From: a virus
Virus record (IMG/VR): IMGVR_UViG_3300002835_000213
Span: 1 to 58,879 of that record
Length of the DNA stretch: 58,879 nt
Strand: one strand, 5' to 3'
Shown piece by piece: positions 14,279 through 22,940 of the stretch. The translations under genes were made by a program, and so were the position numbers. Position 1 is the first letter of the stretch. Each line of letters starts with the position of its first letter. A model generated the notes under the pieces. That model worked only from the letters and a program-made list of their open reading frames with translations. It had not been told where the DNA came from and did no database searches.

Positions 14279-15844
14279 ATGAAGATAAAATTAAACGTAA
14301 GTCAATATAAAAGATTACTATCAGAAATGAGACATGATGGTAAGTCCACTGGTTTATTTGCGGATGAAGAACCTAAAGTGGTTAATGAATTCGGTAAAAA
14401 AATGAAATCGTATGTTAATGATAAAAGTGATGAATTAAAAAATTCTTGGAAAACTTTTGTTAGTGTGGCGAAAAGAGAAAAGGGTGAAACAATTGAGTTA
14501 CTTAAAGTATTACAAAAACTTGTAAGTGGTAAAGAAGTAACTGAAAATGAAATAAAACTATTGAAGGCACAGTCTAAAGATATTGTAAAGATAGTTGCGG
14601 TTATGGGTATGGGAGCAGTATCAATGGCAATACCACTATTGTTGGAAAAGGTTTTAAATAAATACGGTATATCTATAATGCCTAGTAGTCATAAAGAATT
14701 GGGTAGTGAAGAAAGTACTGAAGAAATTAATGAAGGTAAAAAGAAAAAGAAAAATACATTGTGTGCTAGAGGTGTAAGTGCTGCAAAATCTAAATACGAT
14801 GTTTATCCTTCTGCATACGCTAATGGTTATGCAGTTCAGGTATGTAAAGGTAAGATTAAAGGATTGGATGGTCAAAAAAGATGTAGTGGAAGTTACTGCA
14901 GTGGTAAAAGAAATGAATCATATAATTTTGACGATATAGAAGTTGCGGAAAGATTAGATGAAGATTTGGCAGTTTGGTTTGGTACTAAAAAAAAGGGTAA
15001 AGGTACTAAACAACCACAAGGACCTTGGGTTAACATATGTAGAAAAAAAGAAGGTGGTGGACATCCTGAGTGTGGTAGAAGTGATTCCGATAAAGGTGGA
15101 TATCCAGTTTGTAGGGCAAAGAGTGTTGCTGCGAATATGAGTCAGGAGGCTAAAGATTCTGCGTGTAGACGTAAGAGAGAAAAAGAAAAAAATGATGGTA
15201 AATCAGGAAAAGGACAATCACCAAGTCCTATTAAAGTTAAAAACTATAAACCTAAAAAGAATGAATCATTAAACTACGATAGAATGTTAATTACTGAAAA
15301 CAGGACTATCATTAGTGAAGGTTTAAGATATCATATAGATAATGAAATACCATTAACTGAATCAGTTTATAGATATGGTAGTGAATCTTTCTTTAACTTA
15401 ATAAACGAAGTTAGAGAATTATATACAAACGGTAAAATTGATTTATCATTTAATGATGAGGAGATTATAAGAACCGATATTGGTAAACAAGGTATCTATG
15501 AGGGTAGAAAGGTTTGGTTGGACATACCAAATGAGTATATGGAAATAAATGAGGCAGAATATAAAGGTAAGACAGTTGAGTTGAGTAAACCTAAAAGAGG
15601 TGGTAGTAAAAAGTTTTATGTTTATGTGATGTGTAATGGTAAGGTTAGAAAAGTTTCCTTTGGGGCAAAATCTGGTGGATCAAATTTGTCAGTAAAACTT
15701 AGAGACCCTAAGGCTAAAAAGGCGTTTTCAGATAGACACAATTGTCCACAGAAAAATGATAAATGTAGTGCTGGTTATTGGAGTTGTAGATTACCGAGAT
15801 ATGCAAAACAATTAGGATTATCAGGTGGAGGTACTTGGTGGTAA
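14279..15844 (+). CDS. Tagged multi-domain protein with DUF5872-like region
   Basis: This 521-aa protein starts MKIKLNVSQYKRLLSEM (tag, L-L-S-E). A hydrophobic helix follows at about residues 99-122. Then come a Cys segment (LCARGVSAAKSKYDVYPSAY) and GPWVNICRKK...CGRSDSDKGGYPVCRAKSVAA, resembling a phage/giant-virus domain I remember as DUF5872. Possible cleavage motifs LITE|N, IISE|G and PLTE|S precede a basic C-terminal domain. It may be a packaged polyprotein with DNA-binding parts. Confidence 0.75.
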   Translation: MKIKLNVSQYKRLLSEMRHDGKSTGLFADEEPKVVNEFGKKMKSYVNDKSDELKNSWKTFVSVAKREKGETIELLKVLQKLVSGKEVTENEIKLLKAQSKDIVKIVAVMGMGAVSMAIPLLLEKVLNKYGISIMPSSHKELGSEESTEEINEGKKKKKNTLCARGVSAAKSKYDVYPSAYANGYAVQVCKGKIKGLDGQKRCSGSYCSGKRNESYNFDDIEVAERLDEDLAVWFGTKKKGKGTKQPQGPWVNICRKKEGGGHPECGRSDSDKGGYPVCRAKSVAANMSQEAKDSACRRKREKEKNDGKSGKGQSPSPIKVKNYKPKKNESLNYDRMLITENRTIISEGLRYHIDNEIPLTESVYRYGSESFFNLINEVRELYTNGKIDLSFNDEEIIRTDIGKQGIYEGRKVWLDIPNEYMEINEAEYKGKTVELSKPKRGGSKKFYVYVMCNGKVRKVSFGAKSGGSNLSVKLRDPKAKKAFSDRHNCPQKNDKCSAGYWSCRLPRYAKQLGLSGGGTWW

Positions 15845-15866
15845 ATAAAAATAAAAAATTAATGAT

Positions 15867-16298
15867 ATGAAAAGAATAGTTAAATTAACGGAAGAAGACA
15901 TTAAAAACATGGTTAGAAAAACTATGGACCAAATTAATGTACAAGGTAATGAACATCACGATAGAGGAAATAGATATATGTTCTTCTCAAACTTACAACA
16001 AATGAGAAGACAATGTGATATATTATTAGATATGGATCCAGAAATGGTTGAGGGTGTTTTAGAAAATGGACACGATTGGGCTCAAGATCACATTGCGGAA
16101 GCAAAAAACAATATGGATCAAGTATTTGATTTCTTAATGAATGAAAGTAAAAAGTATGGTATGGAGTTATCTATGAATATAGATGATAGTGATATGATGA
16201 ATGAAAAGTGGAGTAAAGAATATAAAAATTCCATAGATTGTAATAACCCAAAAGGGTTCTCTCAGAGAGCACATTGTCAAGGTCGTAAGAAAAGATAG
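15867..16298 (+). CDS. Tagged protein with conserved C-terminal SIDC-NPKGFSQ motif
   Basis: This 143-aa protein starts MKRIVKLTEEDIKNMVRKTM, an SDL-type tag whose usual terminal Glu is missing. It ends KWSKEYKNSIDCNNPKGFSQ followed by RAHCQGRKKR, a basic Cys/His motif I recognise from the C-termini of diverse phage proteins. The middle is helical and acidic (QVFDFLMNESKK). Probably a virion-associated protein. Confidence 0.75.
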   Translation: MKRIVKLTEEDIKNMVRKTMDQINVQGNEHHDRGNRYMFFSNLQQMRRQCDILLDMDPEMVEGVLENGHDWAQDHIAEAKNNMDQVFDFLMNESKKYGMELSMNIDDSDMMNEKWSKEYKNSIDCNNPKGFSQRAHCQGRKKR

Positions 16299-16299
16299 T

Positions 16300-16566
16300 A
16301 TGGATTTTCCGTTTGAAGAAAATAAAATAAATGGTTTTTATGTTCGTAAATTTTCTGATAATGTAGAGAATAGTGAATTGGTTTGGCATAGAGATAAAGA
16401 AGATAGGATTGTTGAGAGTGTTGGACATACGGATTGGATGGTTCAATTAGATAACCAACTACCTATCCCATTAACAGAAACAGTACTTATACCAAAAGAA
16501 GTATATCACAGAGTAATTAAAGGTACTGGTGAATTAACAGTTAGAATAAAAAAATTAAATGATTAA
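16300..16566 (+). CDS. Small cupin-like phage protein
   Basis: This 88-aa protein contains LVWHRDKEDR, WMVQLDNQLP and LIPKEVYHRVIKGTGELTVRI, an order typical of a small cupin-type beta barrel with possible metal His residues. It lacks the N-terminal tag of its neighbours and overlaps the next start by 8 bases. Enzymatic role unknown. Confidence 0.65.
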   Translation: MDFPFEENKINGFYVRKFSDNVENSELVWHRDKEDRIVESVGHTDWMVQLDNQLPIPLTETVLIPKEVYHRVIKGTGELTVRIKKLND

Positions 16567-17371
16567 GTTAACTAACATATTAAAAGAATCTGAGAGTAAT
16601 TTATCTTATTTAGATAATAAAGTTTATAGGAAATACTTAAATGTCCTTAATAAAAAATATCCAGAAATACAAAACGAAGTTAAGAAATATGTTTACCCTA
16701 ATAATGAGTGGGGTGTAGAATTTAATGATAGTAAACCATATAAAAAAATGTTTGATTTCTTTGGTGCAGACTTTTTTAATTTGGATGTTGAAGAAAAAAG
16801 TGATTTAATATTTCTTTTTATCATTAATTTAAATGTTAATGATTTTTTAACTGAAAAATTAAATGTTGGGGATGGGTTGTATTTTGTTACTTTAGAAGTT
16901 GCGCAAGAAGGTAGTGAATATGAAACAGAAACAAATCGTGTAACCTGTGATGAATGTAATGGAAGAGGTAGTGAAACATATGAATGTCCTTATTGTGAAG
17001 GTACTGGTGAAATTAGTAATGAAGAAGATGAAACATTTGCCTGTGATGACTGCAATGGTTCGGGAGAAAATGAGGAAGAATGTTCATATTGTGGGGGTGA
17101 TGGTGAGTATGATGAGGAAGAAGAAAGATACACTAAACATATAGAAAAGTGGAATATGATTATGACTGAAAAACCTAATCTTAGTCAAATAGATTATGGT
17201 ACTTATTTTATTGAAAATTATAAAGACAAAGTATATATGATGACTGAAATGAATTCTTTCTGGGATACTAAGACTGAAAATTATGAATCCCAACTACCAG
17301 AAGATTCAGAAATTTTAGATTATGATGTCAGTGAGGCAAATAGGTTTGGAATAAGATATATTGTATTGTGA
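16559..17371 (+). CDS. Tagged protein with DnaJ-type zinc finger
   Basis: This 270-aa protein starts MIKLTNILKESES, with a cut predicted after I-L-K-E. The centre (about residues 130-185) has four Cys pairs in the DnaJ zinc-finger pattern: CDECNGRGS, CPYCEGTGE, CDDCNGSGE and CSYCGGDGE. No J-domain is present. The flanks are acidic. DnaJ-type fingers bind unfolded protein and fold around two zincs. A packaged zinc-finger protein could act on a host target after injection; that is inference. Confidence 0.78.
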   Translation: MIKLTNILKESESNLSYLDNKVYRKYLNVLNKKYPEIQNEVKKYVYPNNEWGVEFNDSKPYKKMFDFFGADFFNLDVEEKSDLIFLFIINLNVNDFLTEKLNVGDGLYFVTLEVAQEGSEYETETNRVTCDECNGRGSETYECPYCEGTGEISNEEDETFACDDCNGSGENEEECSYCGGDGEYDEEEERYTKHIEKWNMIMTEKPNLSQIDYGTYFIENYKDKVYMMTEMNSFWDTKTENYESQLPEDSEILDYDVSEANRFGIRYIVL

Positions 17372-17372
17372 T

Positions 17373-18587
17373 ATGGAAATAGATTTCAGTAACATAACAC
17401 CATTAGATTTAAGGATATTAAATCATTTAAGAAAGAATTCGGTAACAGATGAGTGGGAACCACTTTATAACTATTTGATCAATAATTTTAATACTGATCC
17501 TGAGGACACACAAAAAATTATCCTAATTTATAGTGATGTAAAAAATGAAAATATAGATTTTAAGAACGTTAACGATATACACACACCAAACATCGATTAC
17601 TCATCCTATGATGAAAAAAGATTGGCGTTTGCGGAATTTATTAACGTTGATCCTGTTTTTGTAAAACCATTCGCAACATATCTTTCTAATCTTTCTTCTT
17701 TTAAAGTATTAATACCTTCGATTAGTTATAGTACTAGATATGTTTATTATATAGGTGACTTTTATGCGGTATATAGAGAATCGGAAATGAAAATTCGTGA
17801 AAAATTAGATGAGGAAGGATGGGATTTTTTTAGTCATAGTTTTTTAATTGATTATGTCGAAATTAATCGTCAATATTTAGATTATAACGTAACTGAAATT
17901 GCTAAAGAAGAATATGAACGTGAAATAGGTAGTTCTAAATTTAATGTGGAATCAAAAGAAAATCTTTTAAAAAATATTGATAAATATGATGAATACGAAG
18001 ATTTAAAGTATACGTTTGATGAATTGACTGAAACTAAAAAAGAAATAGATAAAACTTTTTTAGGGTTAGATAATAACATCAATAAATTAGAGAAAGAAAA
18101 AAGAATTATTGAGATAGAAATAGAAAGGTTATCTGATATTACAGATTATGGTGATGATGAAGATAGTTACTCAACAGAATTTGAGGGAGAAATAGAGGAT
18201 TTAGAAAATAAACTAAATAAAATTGAAAACAGATTAGAAGAGGCTGAGTATGAATATAACCAACATTATAAAGATTATGATTCATTAGTAGATGAATTAG
18301 AAGATGTAACCGAAGATTTATCCAAATATGAGGGAGATAATTTCGAAAAGTTATATATGACTATTAGGAAAGAAAAATTAAAAGAAGATTATAGTTATGA
18401 TATTGAAGGGTATGTAGATGAATTAGGTTTAACTTTAGGTGAGGCAATATCCGATAACATTTTAATTGTAGATGAAGAGTACATAATAAGTGAGGCAATA
18501 GAAAAAGATGGTCCTGAATATTTCATTGGTGACTTAACAAAAGATGTTTTTATTTATAACGGTGAGGAATATTACGTTCTTTGGTAA
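17373..18587 (+). CDS. Family C protein with long coiled coil
   Basis: This 404-aa protein (ATG 17373 just after the previous stop) starts MEIDFSNITPLDLRILNHLR and has a family C domain to about residue 70, then a YYIGDFYAVYRESEMKI segment shared with 12368 and 13184. A long coiled coil covers roughly residues 190-330 (LDNNINKLEKEKRIIEIEIE). No clear N-terminal tag is seen. Probably a structural or cargo paralogue. Confidence 0.7.
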   Translation: MEIDFSNITPLDLRILNHLRKNSVTDEWEPLYNYLINNFNTDPEDTQKIILIYSDVKNENIDFKNVNDIHTPNIDYSSYDEKRLAFAEFINVDPVFVKPFATYLSNLSSFKVLIPSISYSTRYVYYIGDFYAVYRESEMKIREKLDEEGWDFFSHSFLIDYVEINRQYLDYNVTEIAKEEYEREIGSSKFNVESKENLLKNIDKYDEYEDLKYTFDELTETKKEIDKTFLGLDNNINKLEKEKRIIEIEIERLSDITDYGDDEDSYSTEFEGEIEDLENKLNKIENRLEEAEYEYNQHYKDYDSLVDELEDVTEDLSKYEGDNFEKLYMTIRKEKLKEDYSYDIEGYVDELGLTLGEAISDNILIVDEEYIISEAIEKDGPEYFIGDLTKDVFIYNGEEYYVLW

Positions 18588-18589
18588 TA

Positions 18590-18620
18590 TTGACATTTTA
18601 AGAAAAAATCCTTATTTTTG
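18590..18620 (+). promoter_or_regulatory. Bacteroidota-type promoter
   Basis: TTGACATT at 18590, a 20-base spacer and TATTTTTG at 18613-18620 stand 11 bases before the DUF3310 gene. Confidence 0.8.
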
Positions 18621-18631
18621 TATAAAAAGAT

Positions 18632-18859
18632 ATGGATAAACCAATTAACCCAAACGAAAGGGTAGTTCACCCGACTCATTATAACAGAGGTATTGAAATG
18701 TGGGATTATGCACATTCACATAATTTAGATTTTTTTGAGGGCAACATTGTTAAATATGTTACTAGATGGAAACAGAAAAACGGTATCGAAGATTTAAAAA
18801 AGGCAAAACAATATTTAGATAAACTTATCGAATTAAATGAGAGTAATAATTGCAGGTAG
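18632..18859 (+). CDS. DUF3310 family protein
   Basis: This 75-aa protein matches the phage DUF3310 pattern: HPTHYNRGIEMWDYA, then FFEGNIVKYVTRWKQKNG and EDLKKAKQYLDKLIEL. Members are common in phages next to nucleotide-metabolism genes, but their activity is not settled. The next gene overlaps its end. Confidence 0.88.
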   Translation: MDKPINPNERVVHPTHYNRGIEMWDYAHSHNLDFFEGNIVKYVTRWKQKNGIEDLKKAKQYLDKLIELNESNNCR

Positions 18860-19184
18860 TAGGGACTTTAATGACTACGAAAAACTAAAGAAAAAATTAA
18901 ATGCAATTCTCGAAAATCAAAAAGATGTTACTATAATATCTGGTACTGCAAATGGTGCAGATAAGATGGGTGAATGGTATGCAAATGAAAATCACCTTAA
19001 GTTAGAACAGTATCCTGCGATGTGGGATTTATTCGGTAAGAAGGCTGGGTATATGAGAAACGAAGAGATGGCTAAAGTCGCAGATGCGGCTATAATATTT
19101 TGGGACGGTAAGAGTAAAGGGTCCAAACATATGATAGATATCTCAAAAAAATATAATTTAAAATTGCGCATTGTGATGTTTTAG
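18837..19184 (+). CDS. DUF2493 / SLOG-domain protein
   Basis: This 115-aa protein begins MRVIIAGSRDFNDYEKL and contains VTIISGTANGADKMGEWYA, AGYMRNEEMAKVADAAIIFWDG and GSKHMIDISKK, the nucleotide-binding pattern of DUF2493 (YspA-type SLOG fold). SLOG domains bind nucleotide ligands and occur in phage and anti-phage signalling. It is translationally coupled to the DUF3310 gene. Confidence 0.88.
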   Translation: MRVIIAGSRDFNDYEKLKKKLNAILENQKDVTIISGTANGADKMGEWYANENHLKLEQYPAMWDLFGKKAGYMRNEEMAKVADAAIIFWDGKSKGSKHMIDISKKYNLKLRIVMF

Positions 19185-19208
19185 CATATTTATTTTCAAA
19201 AATATGTT

Positions 19209-19535
19209 ATGGATTATATTATAGATGAAATTTATGAAATTTTTTGTGATACAGACAAACTACTTACAGTAACCTTTAAGGTTGAGGGTGACATTGAAGA
19301 TTCTTATAGGGAATTAATTGACAGTGAATATTATAATTGGTGTAACGAACATTACATTACCGAAGGTGAAAACTTAGTAGACTATGATCGTTACGATGAT
19401 GAAGATGAATATATGTCAGACTTCTTTAATCACGACAAATGGAATATGTATTACTCCAATGAGGATATGATTATTGAATACTTATATGAGAACTATTCAG
19501 ATTTGAGAACCTTACCTTCACCAAAGGTAGATTAG
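19209..19535 (+). CDS. Acidic hypothetical protein
   Basis: This 108-aa strongly acidic protein (DYDRYDDEDEYMSDFF) is rich in Tyr and has no TM or known motif. It overlaps by 4 bases the end of the convergent 802-aa polyprotein-like gene. Function unknown. Confidence 0.6.
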   Translation: MDYIIDEIYEIFCDTDKLLTVTFKVEGDIEDSYRELIDSEYYNWCNEHYITEGENLVDYDRYDDEDEYMSDFFNHDKWNMYYSNEDMIIEYLYENYSDLRTLPSPKVD

Positions 19536-21940
19536 TATCTCCAATCTATCCAATCTATAGAGTCACCTTTATAGTATTCTACATATAGTACATCGTCAGT
19601 CTCAATATCCTGAACTCTAGATTCTGTTGGTTTACTAACAGAATTTGTGGAAGAATTATATACACTGTCATCATATATATGAACCATTTTACCAAATAGT
19701 TTAGACAGTATTTTTTCAGAATCTGTTGAGTCAAACCCCATAGAATATAAATTGTATATGTAAGGTGGTTCTAATTTGGGTACTACTTTATCTATTAAGT
19801 CATTGGTAACTGATTCGTTTATATCACCCATCGTATGAATCTGTAAATTCTCAACACCTTTATCGAAATCTGCCCAATCACCGTTAGGCCATTCCCTATA
19901 GGTTAGTCTACCATTATTTCTATCCCTAACTTCAATGAATTGTTGGTAAAAATCCAAATGTACTTCTTTACTAAAAACAACACTAAGTATTGTATCCCAT
20001 TCAGATTGTGGTATACCTAAAGATTCTAAATCAGAAAAATAAGGTGGATTGATTAATTTTGAAATTTTATCGAATAAAATTTTTTTTTTATCGATAGACT
20101 CGTTGACTAAATCATTTACACCACCTTTTATAATTTGCCCATCACTAGTGACTAAATTAACTTTTAAGTTTACTCCATTTTCTTTTCCCCACTGTTTAAA
20201 CTCAATGGCGTGTGGTTCTCTATCTTCCCACATTTCTATCTGATTAACATTAGGGAATCTATTCAGTAGACTTTTAATGGTATTAAATTTACTAGTCAAA
20301 GTATCGCCATTACCTTTATAGTGATATTCATCAAAAGATATGTTATGTAATAGTAATAATTCTTCTATTTGTTCTGACTGATGTGGTATTCTACCTGTTA
20401 ACATTATTACTAAAGTACTAGGATTAGATTTCTCTCTTAGGTAATCTGCAACAGTATTTTCTATAGGTTGTATGTCGAATACTGCATCATCTAAAGACTC
20501 TGGTTTACTCCACCATCCTATATGTGGATATTCTTTACCAGTAAATTCCTCCCACTGTTTCTTACCTTCTTCAGGGTGTGGTGTCTTCATTAATGTACCA
20601 TCGAAATCAAATATTGAAATTTTGTTGATTAGATTATAACTTTCTACTAGTAATTTTACTTTCTTATTGTATCTAACACTTTCGTTTAAATCTAAAACAC
20701 TACCTGAAACCCAATTAGTTAATTCTTCTATGGGTGTTATATGTGTTTGATCATCGTATGTGAATTTAACTTTATTATTTTTAAAGTCGATATCGTTACT
20801 ATATAGTGTTAATATACCATTTCTAGCCATATAATATTCACCCTGCGAAGTGTCTGTTATTTTTTTAAAACCTAATTTATTTAATAAATCTAAAACATAC
20901 TTTCTATTTAATATTAACTCCTCTAAGTCAATATCTTCTGATTCAGTAATTTTTTCTATTGTGGATTTTAATGATCTGTTTAGTTCGGTAACCACCTCAT
21001 CTACACCATCACTATCAATCCACTCACCGTAGTAAGCATCCTCCAAATCAACATCAGGTTGTATTTCCGCATCTTTTAATTCAGAAAGATTAAGTAGATT
21101 CCTTTCTTTTACTATTTCTATTAATTCAACATACGGTATTTCTATACAATAATCACCGAATCTACATCTAGTTTTATTAGTATCGTATTTAATTTCATTT
21201 GTATAAGTTTTTCTTACACTATCTTGTCTAGCCCTAGTTATGACAATACTCATCTCACCTATATAATCATCAACTATCCTTTCGTAATATTCTTTAGGTA
21301 ATACTTCACCTAAAAAATCGTTAACTTCTTGTTCCCCAATCTTTTTACCATCTTTACCAGGCCATTCAGATAACCCTGACAGTATCGCCAAAGTTTCTAA
21401 GTGTTCTACTGTCTCATCATTAGTATATACATAATCAAACTCTGATGTTTCTATTTCTTCATAGTAATCACCATAAGAACTAAATGCCTCATAATATTTC
21501 CATAAATCATCATCACCTAACCCAGAAAAATATTTTTCCCATTCATCTCTATCTAAAGTTATTGTCACTGACTCATTTCCAAAGTCTAAACAGGGTGTAT
21601 TGTAGTTATTACATAAAACAAACCAGTCACCGATTAAAGAGTCTAATTTTTCACGATTGTTATCATATAACTCATCTATATATTCATTTACGTTTGAATT
21701 TAATAAAGATATATTATTCAAAAAATTGAGAAGAGGTCCTTCTCTATCTACTTCTATTGTATCGTAATCACCAGTACCCTTATTATAGTACCAAAGTCTA
21801 TATAAATCTAGTACCTCAGATTTATCCAACCCAAATTCATCTTTAAGTATTTTAAACACTTGATCCTTATTGGAGGTGTTATCAATCTTTTTATCTAAAT
21901 AGGATAGTATTTTTATCTCAAATTTCGTAAGTTTGTCCAT
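19532..21940 (-). CDS. Multi-domain protein: family C, HAD phosphatase, two family B modules
   Basis: This is an 802-aa minus-strand protein. Residues 1-62 are a family C domain (FEIKILSYLDKK to DEFGLDKSEVLDLYRLWYY). A long acidic part follows. About residues 435-610 are a HAD phosphatase, with FDFDGTLMKTP (nucleophile), MLTGR and EMWEDREPHAIEF, resembling Swiss-Army-Knife RNA-repair HAD domains. The C-terminus has two family B modules (NPPYFSDLESLGIPQSEWD and EPPYIYNLYSMGF). Between modules lie DLNE|S, LLVE|S, LVNE|S and DINE|S, matching the I/L-x-E cleavage signature, so it may be cut into separate proteins. Confidence 0.75.
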   Translation of the reverse strand: MDKLTKFEIKILSYLDKKIDNTSNKDQVFKILKDEFGLDKSEVLDLYRLWYYNKGTGDYDTIEVDREGPLLNFLNNISLLNSNVNEYIDELYDNNREKLDSLIGDWFVLCNNYNTPCLDFGNESVTITLDRDEWEKYFSGLGDDDLWKYYEAFSSYGDYYEEIETSEFDYVYTNDETVEHLETLAILSGLSEWPGKDGKKIGEQEVNDFLGEVLPKEYYERIVDDYIGEMSIVITRARQDSVRKTYTNEIKYDTNKTRCRFGDYCIEIPYVELIEIVKERNLLNLSELKDAEIQPDVDLEDAYYGEWIDSDGVDEVVTELNRSLKSTIEKITESEDIDLEELILNRKYVLDLLNKLGFKKITDTSQGEYYMARNGILTLYSNDIDFKNNKVKFTYDDQTHITPIEELTNWVSGSVLDLNESVRYNKKVKLLVESYNLINKISIFDFDGTLMKTPHPEEGKKQWEEFTGKEYPHIGWWSKPESLDDAVFDIQPIENTVADYLREKSNPSTLVIMLTGRIPHQSEQIEELLLLHNISFDEYHYKGNGDTLTSKFNTIKSLLNRFPNVNQIEMWEDREPHAIEFKQWGKENGVNLKVNLVTSDGQIIKGGVNDLVNESIDKKKILFDKISKLINPPYFSDLESLGIPQSEWDTILSVVFSKEVHLDFYQQFIEVRDRNNGRLTYREWPNGDWADFDKGVENLQIHTMGDINESVTNDLIDKVVPKLEPPYIYNLYSMGFDSTDSEKILSKLFGKMVHIYDDSVYNSSTNSVSKPTESRVQDIETDDVLYVEYYKGDSIDWIDWRY

Positions 21941-21986
21941 ATTAATAAATATATGAAATAAATATTAAAAAAAAAGTATAAAATGT

Positions 21987-22017
21987 TTGGCAGAATGAAA
22001 AAAGGTCCTTACATTTG
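21987..22017 (+). promoter_or_regulatory. Bacteroidota-type promoter
   Basis: TTG at 21987-21989, a 20-base spacer and TACATTTG at 22010-22017 lie in the divergent gap before the DUF932 gene. Confidence 0.8.
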
Positions 22018-22037
22018 TAGATATAAAACTAAAAGAT

Positions 22038-22832
22038 ATGAGTTACTTAAATTTTAATGAGATTGGACAACGTTGTCCTTCGGCTTTGACACAAGAACCG
22101 TCAAACCATTTGTCGAACATTTATCGATTCATTCCGACTACGGAAGTGATTGATTTATTGGGGGAACAAGGTTGGTTACCTACACAGGCGATGCAAACTC
22201 GTTCTCGTAAGGGACATGAGTCAAAGATGCCGTTTAAGAAACATATGTTACGTTTCAGAAATGAAAATAACATTAACATCGCCAGAGAGATTGGGGACAC
22301 ACACCCAGAAATCCTTTTGACGAATTCACACGATGGTTCATCATCGTTTAAGTTTCACGTTGGTTTATTCCGTTTGGTGTGTTCTAATGGATTGGTGATT
22401 GCGGATAAGACTTTCGATGAGTTCCGTGTAATGCATAAAGGGTTTCAGAAAGAAGATATCCTTAAAGTTGTTAATATGACAACGGAAAAAATCCCTATGG
22501 TTGTTGGTAGAGTTCAGGATATGATGTCTAAAGAACTGTCTATGGCACAACAGTATGATTTCGCTAAGATGGTTGCGGACAACTATTGGGGTGAAGATAA
22601 AATGATTGATGTGAATCAGATGCTTAAGATTCGTAGAGAAGAGGACGCTGGTACCGATTTATGGAGTGTATTCAATAGAGTACAAGAGAATGTACTTCAA
22701 GGTGGTATCATAACCATTACACCGAAAGATAATGGTAATCTTCGTAGATCTCGTAGTAGAGCGATTCGATCAATCGATCAGAACATTGAGGTTAACAAAA
22801 TGTTGTGGGAAATGTCGGAATTAGTTTTGTAA
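22038..22832 (+). CDS. DUF932 family protein
   Basis: This 264-aa protein has the phage/plasmid DUF932 layout: an N-terminal segment around YRFIPTTEVIDLLGEQGW, MLRFR, a central SHDGSSSFKFHVGLFRLVCSNGLVI, then helices. Its arginine codons are unusually often CGT, unlike the AGA-rich neighbours, which may indicate high expression or a different origin. It is a single-gene unit with its own promoter and terminator. Function unknown, possibly nucleic-acid related. Confidence 0.88.
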   Translation: MSYLNFNEIGQRCPSALTQEPSNHLSNIYRFIPTTEVIDLLGEQGWLPTQAMQTRSRKGHESKMPFKKHMLRFRNENNINIAREIGDTHPEILLTNSHDGSSSFKFHVGLFRLVCSNGLVIADKTFDEFRVMHKGFQKEDILKVVNMTTEKIPMVVGRVQDMMSKELSMAQQYDFAKMVADNYWGEDKMIDVNQMLKIRREEDAGTDLWSVFNRVQENVLQGGIITITPKDNGNLRRSRSRAIRSIDQNIEVNKMLWEMSELVL

Positions 22833-22857
22833 TTCATAGTTGTTTGTTTGTGAAAGG

Positions 22858-22884
22858 TGGGGGATTTATCCCCCATTTTTTTTT
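22858..22884 (+). terminator. Rho-independent terminator
   Basis: TGGGGGAT/ATCCCCCA with a two-base loop is followed by nine T, ending the DUF932 transcript. Confidence 0.92.
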
Positions 22885-22914
22885 ATATTTTTTTCACTTT
22901 TATGATTGAACTTA

Positions 22915-22922
22915 TATTTATA
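22915..22922 (+). promoter_or_regulatory. TATTTATA motif (candidate late promoter)
   Basis: TATTTATA stands 18 bases before the start of the membrane-anchored protein at 22941, right after a terminator. Confidence 0.4.
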
Positions 22923-22940
22923 ATATAAAAGTTTAAAATT

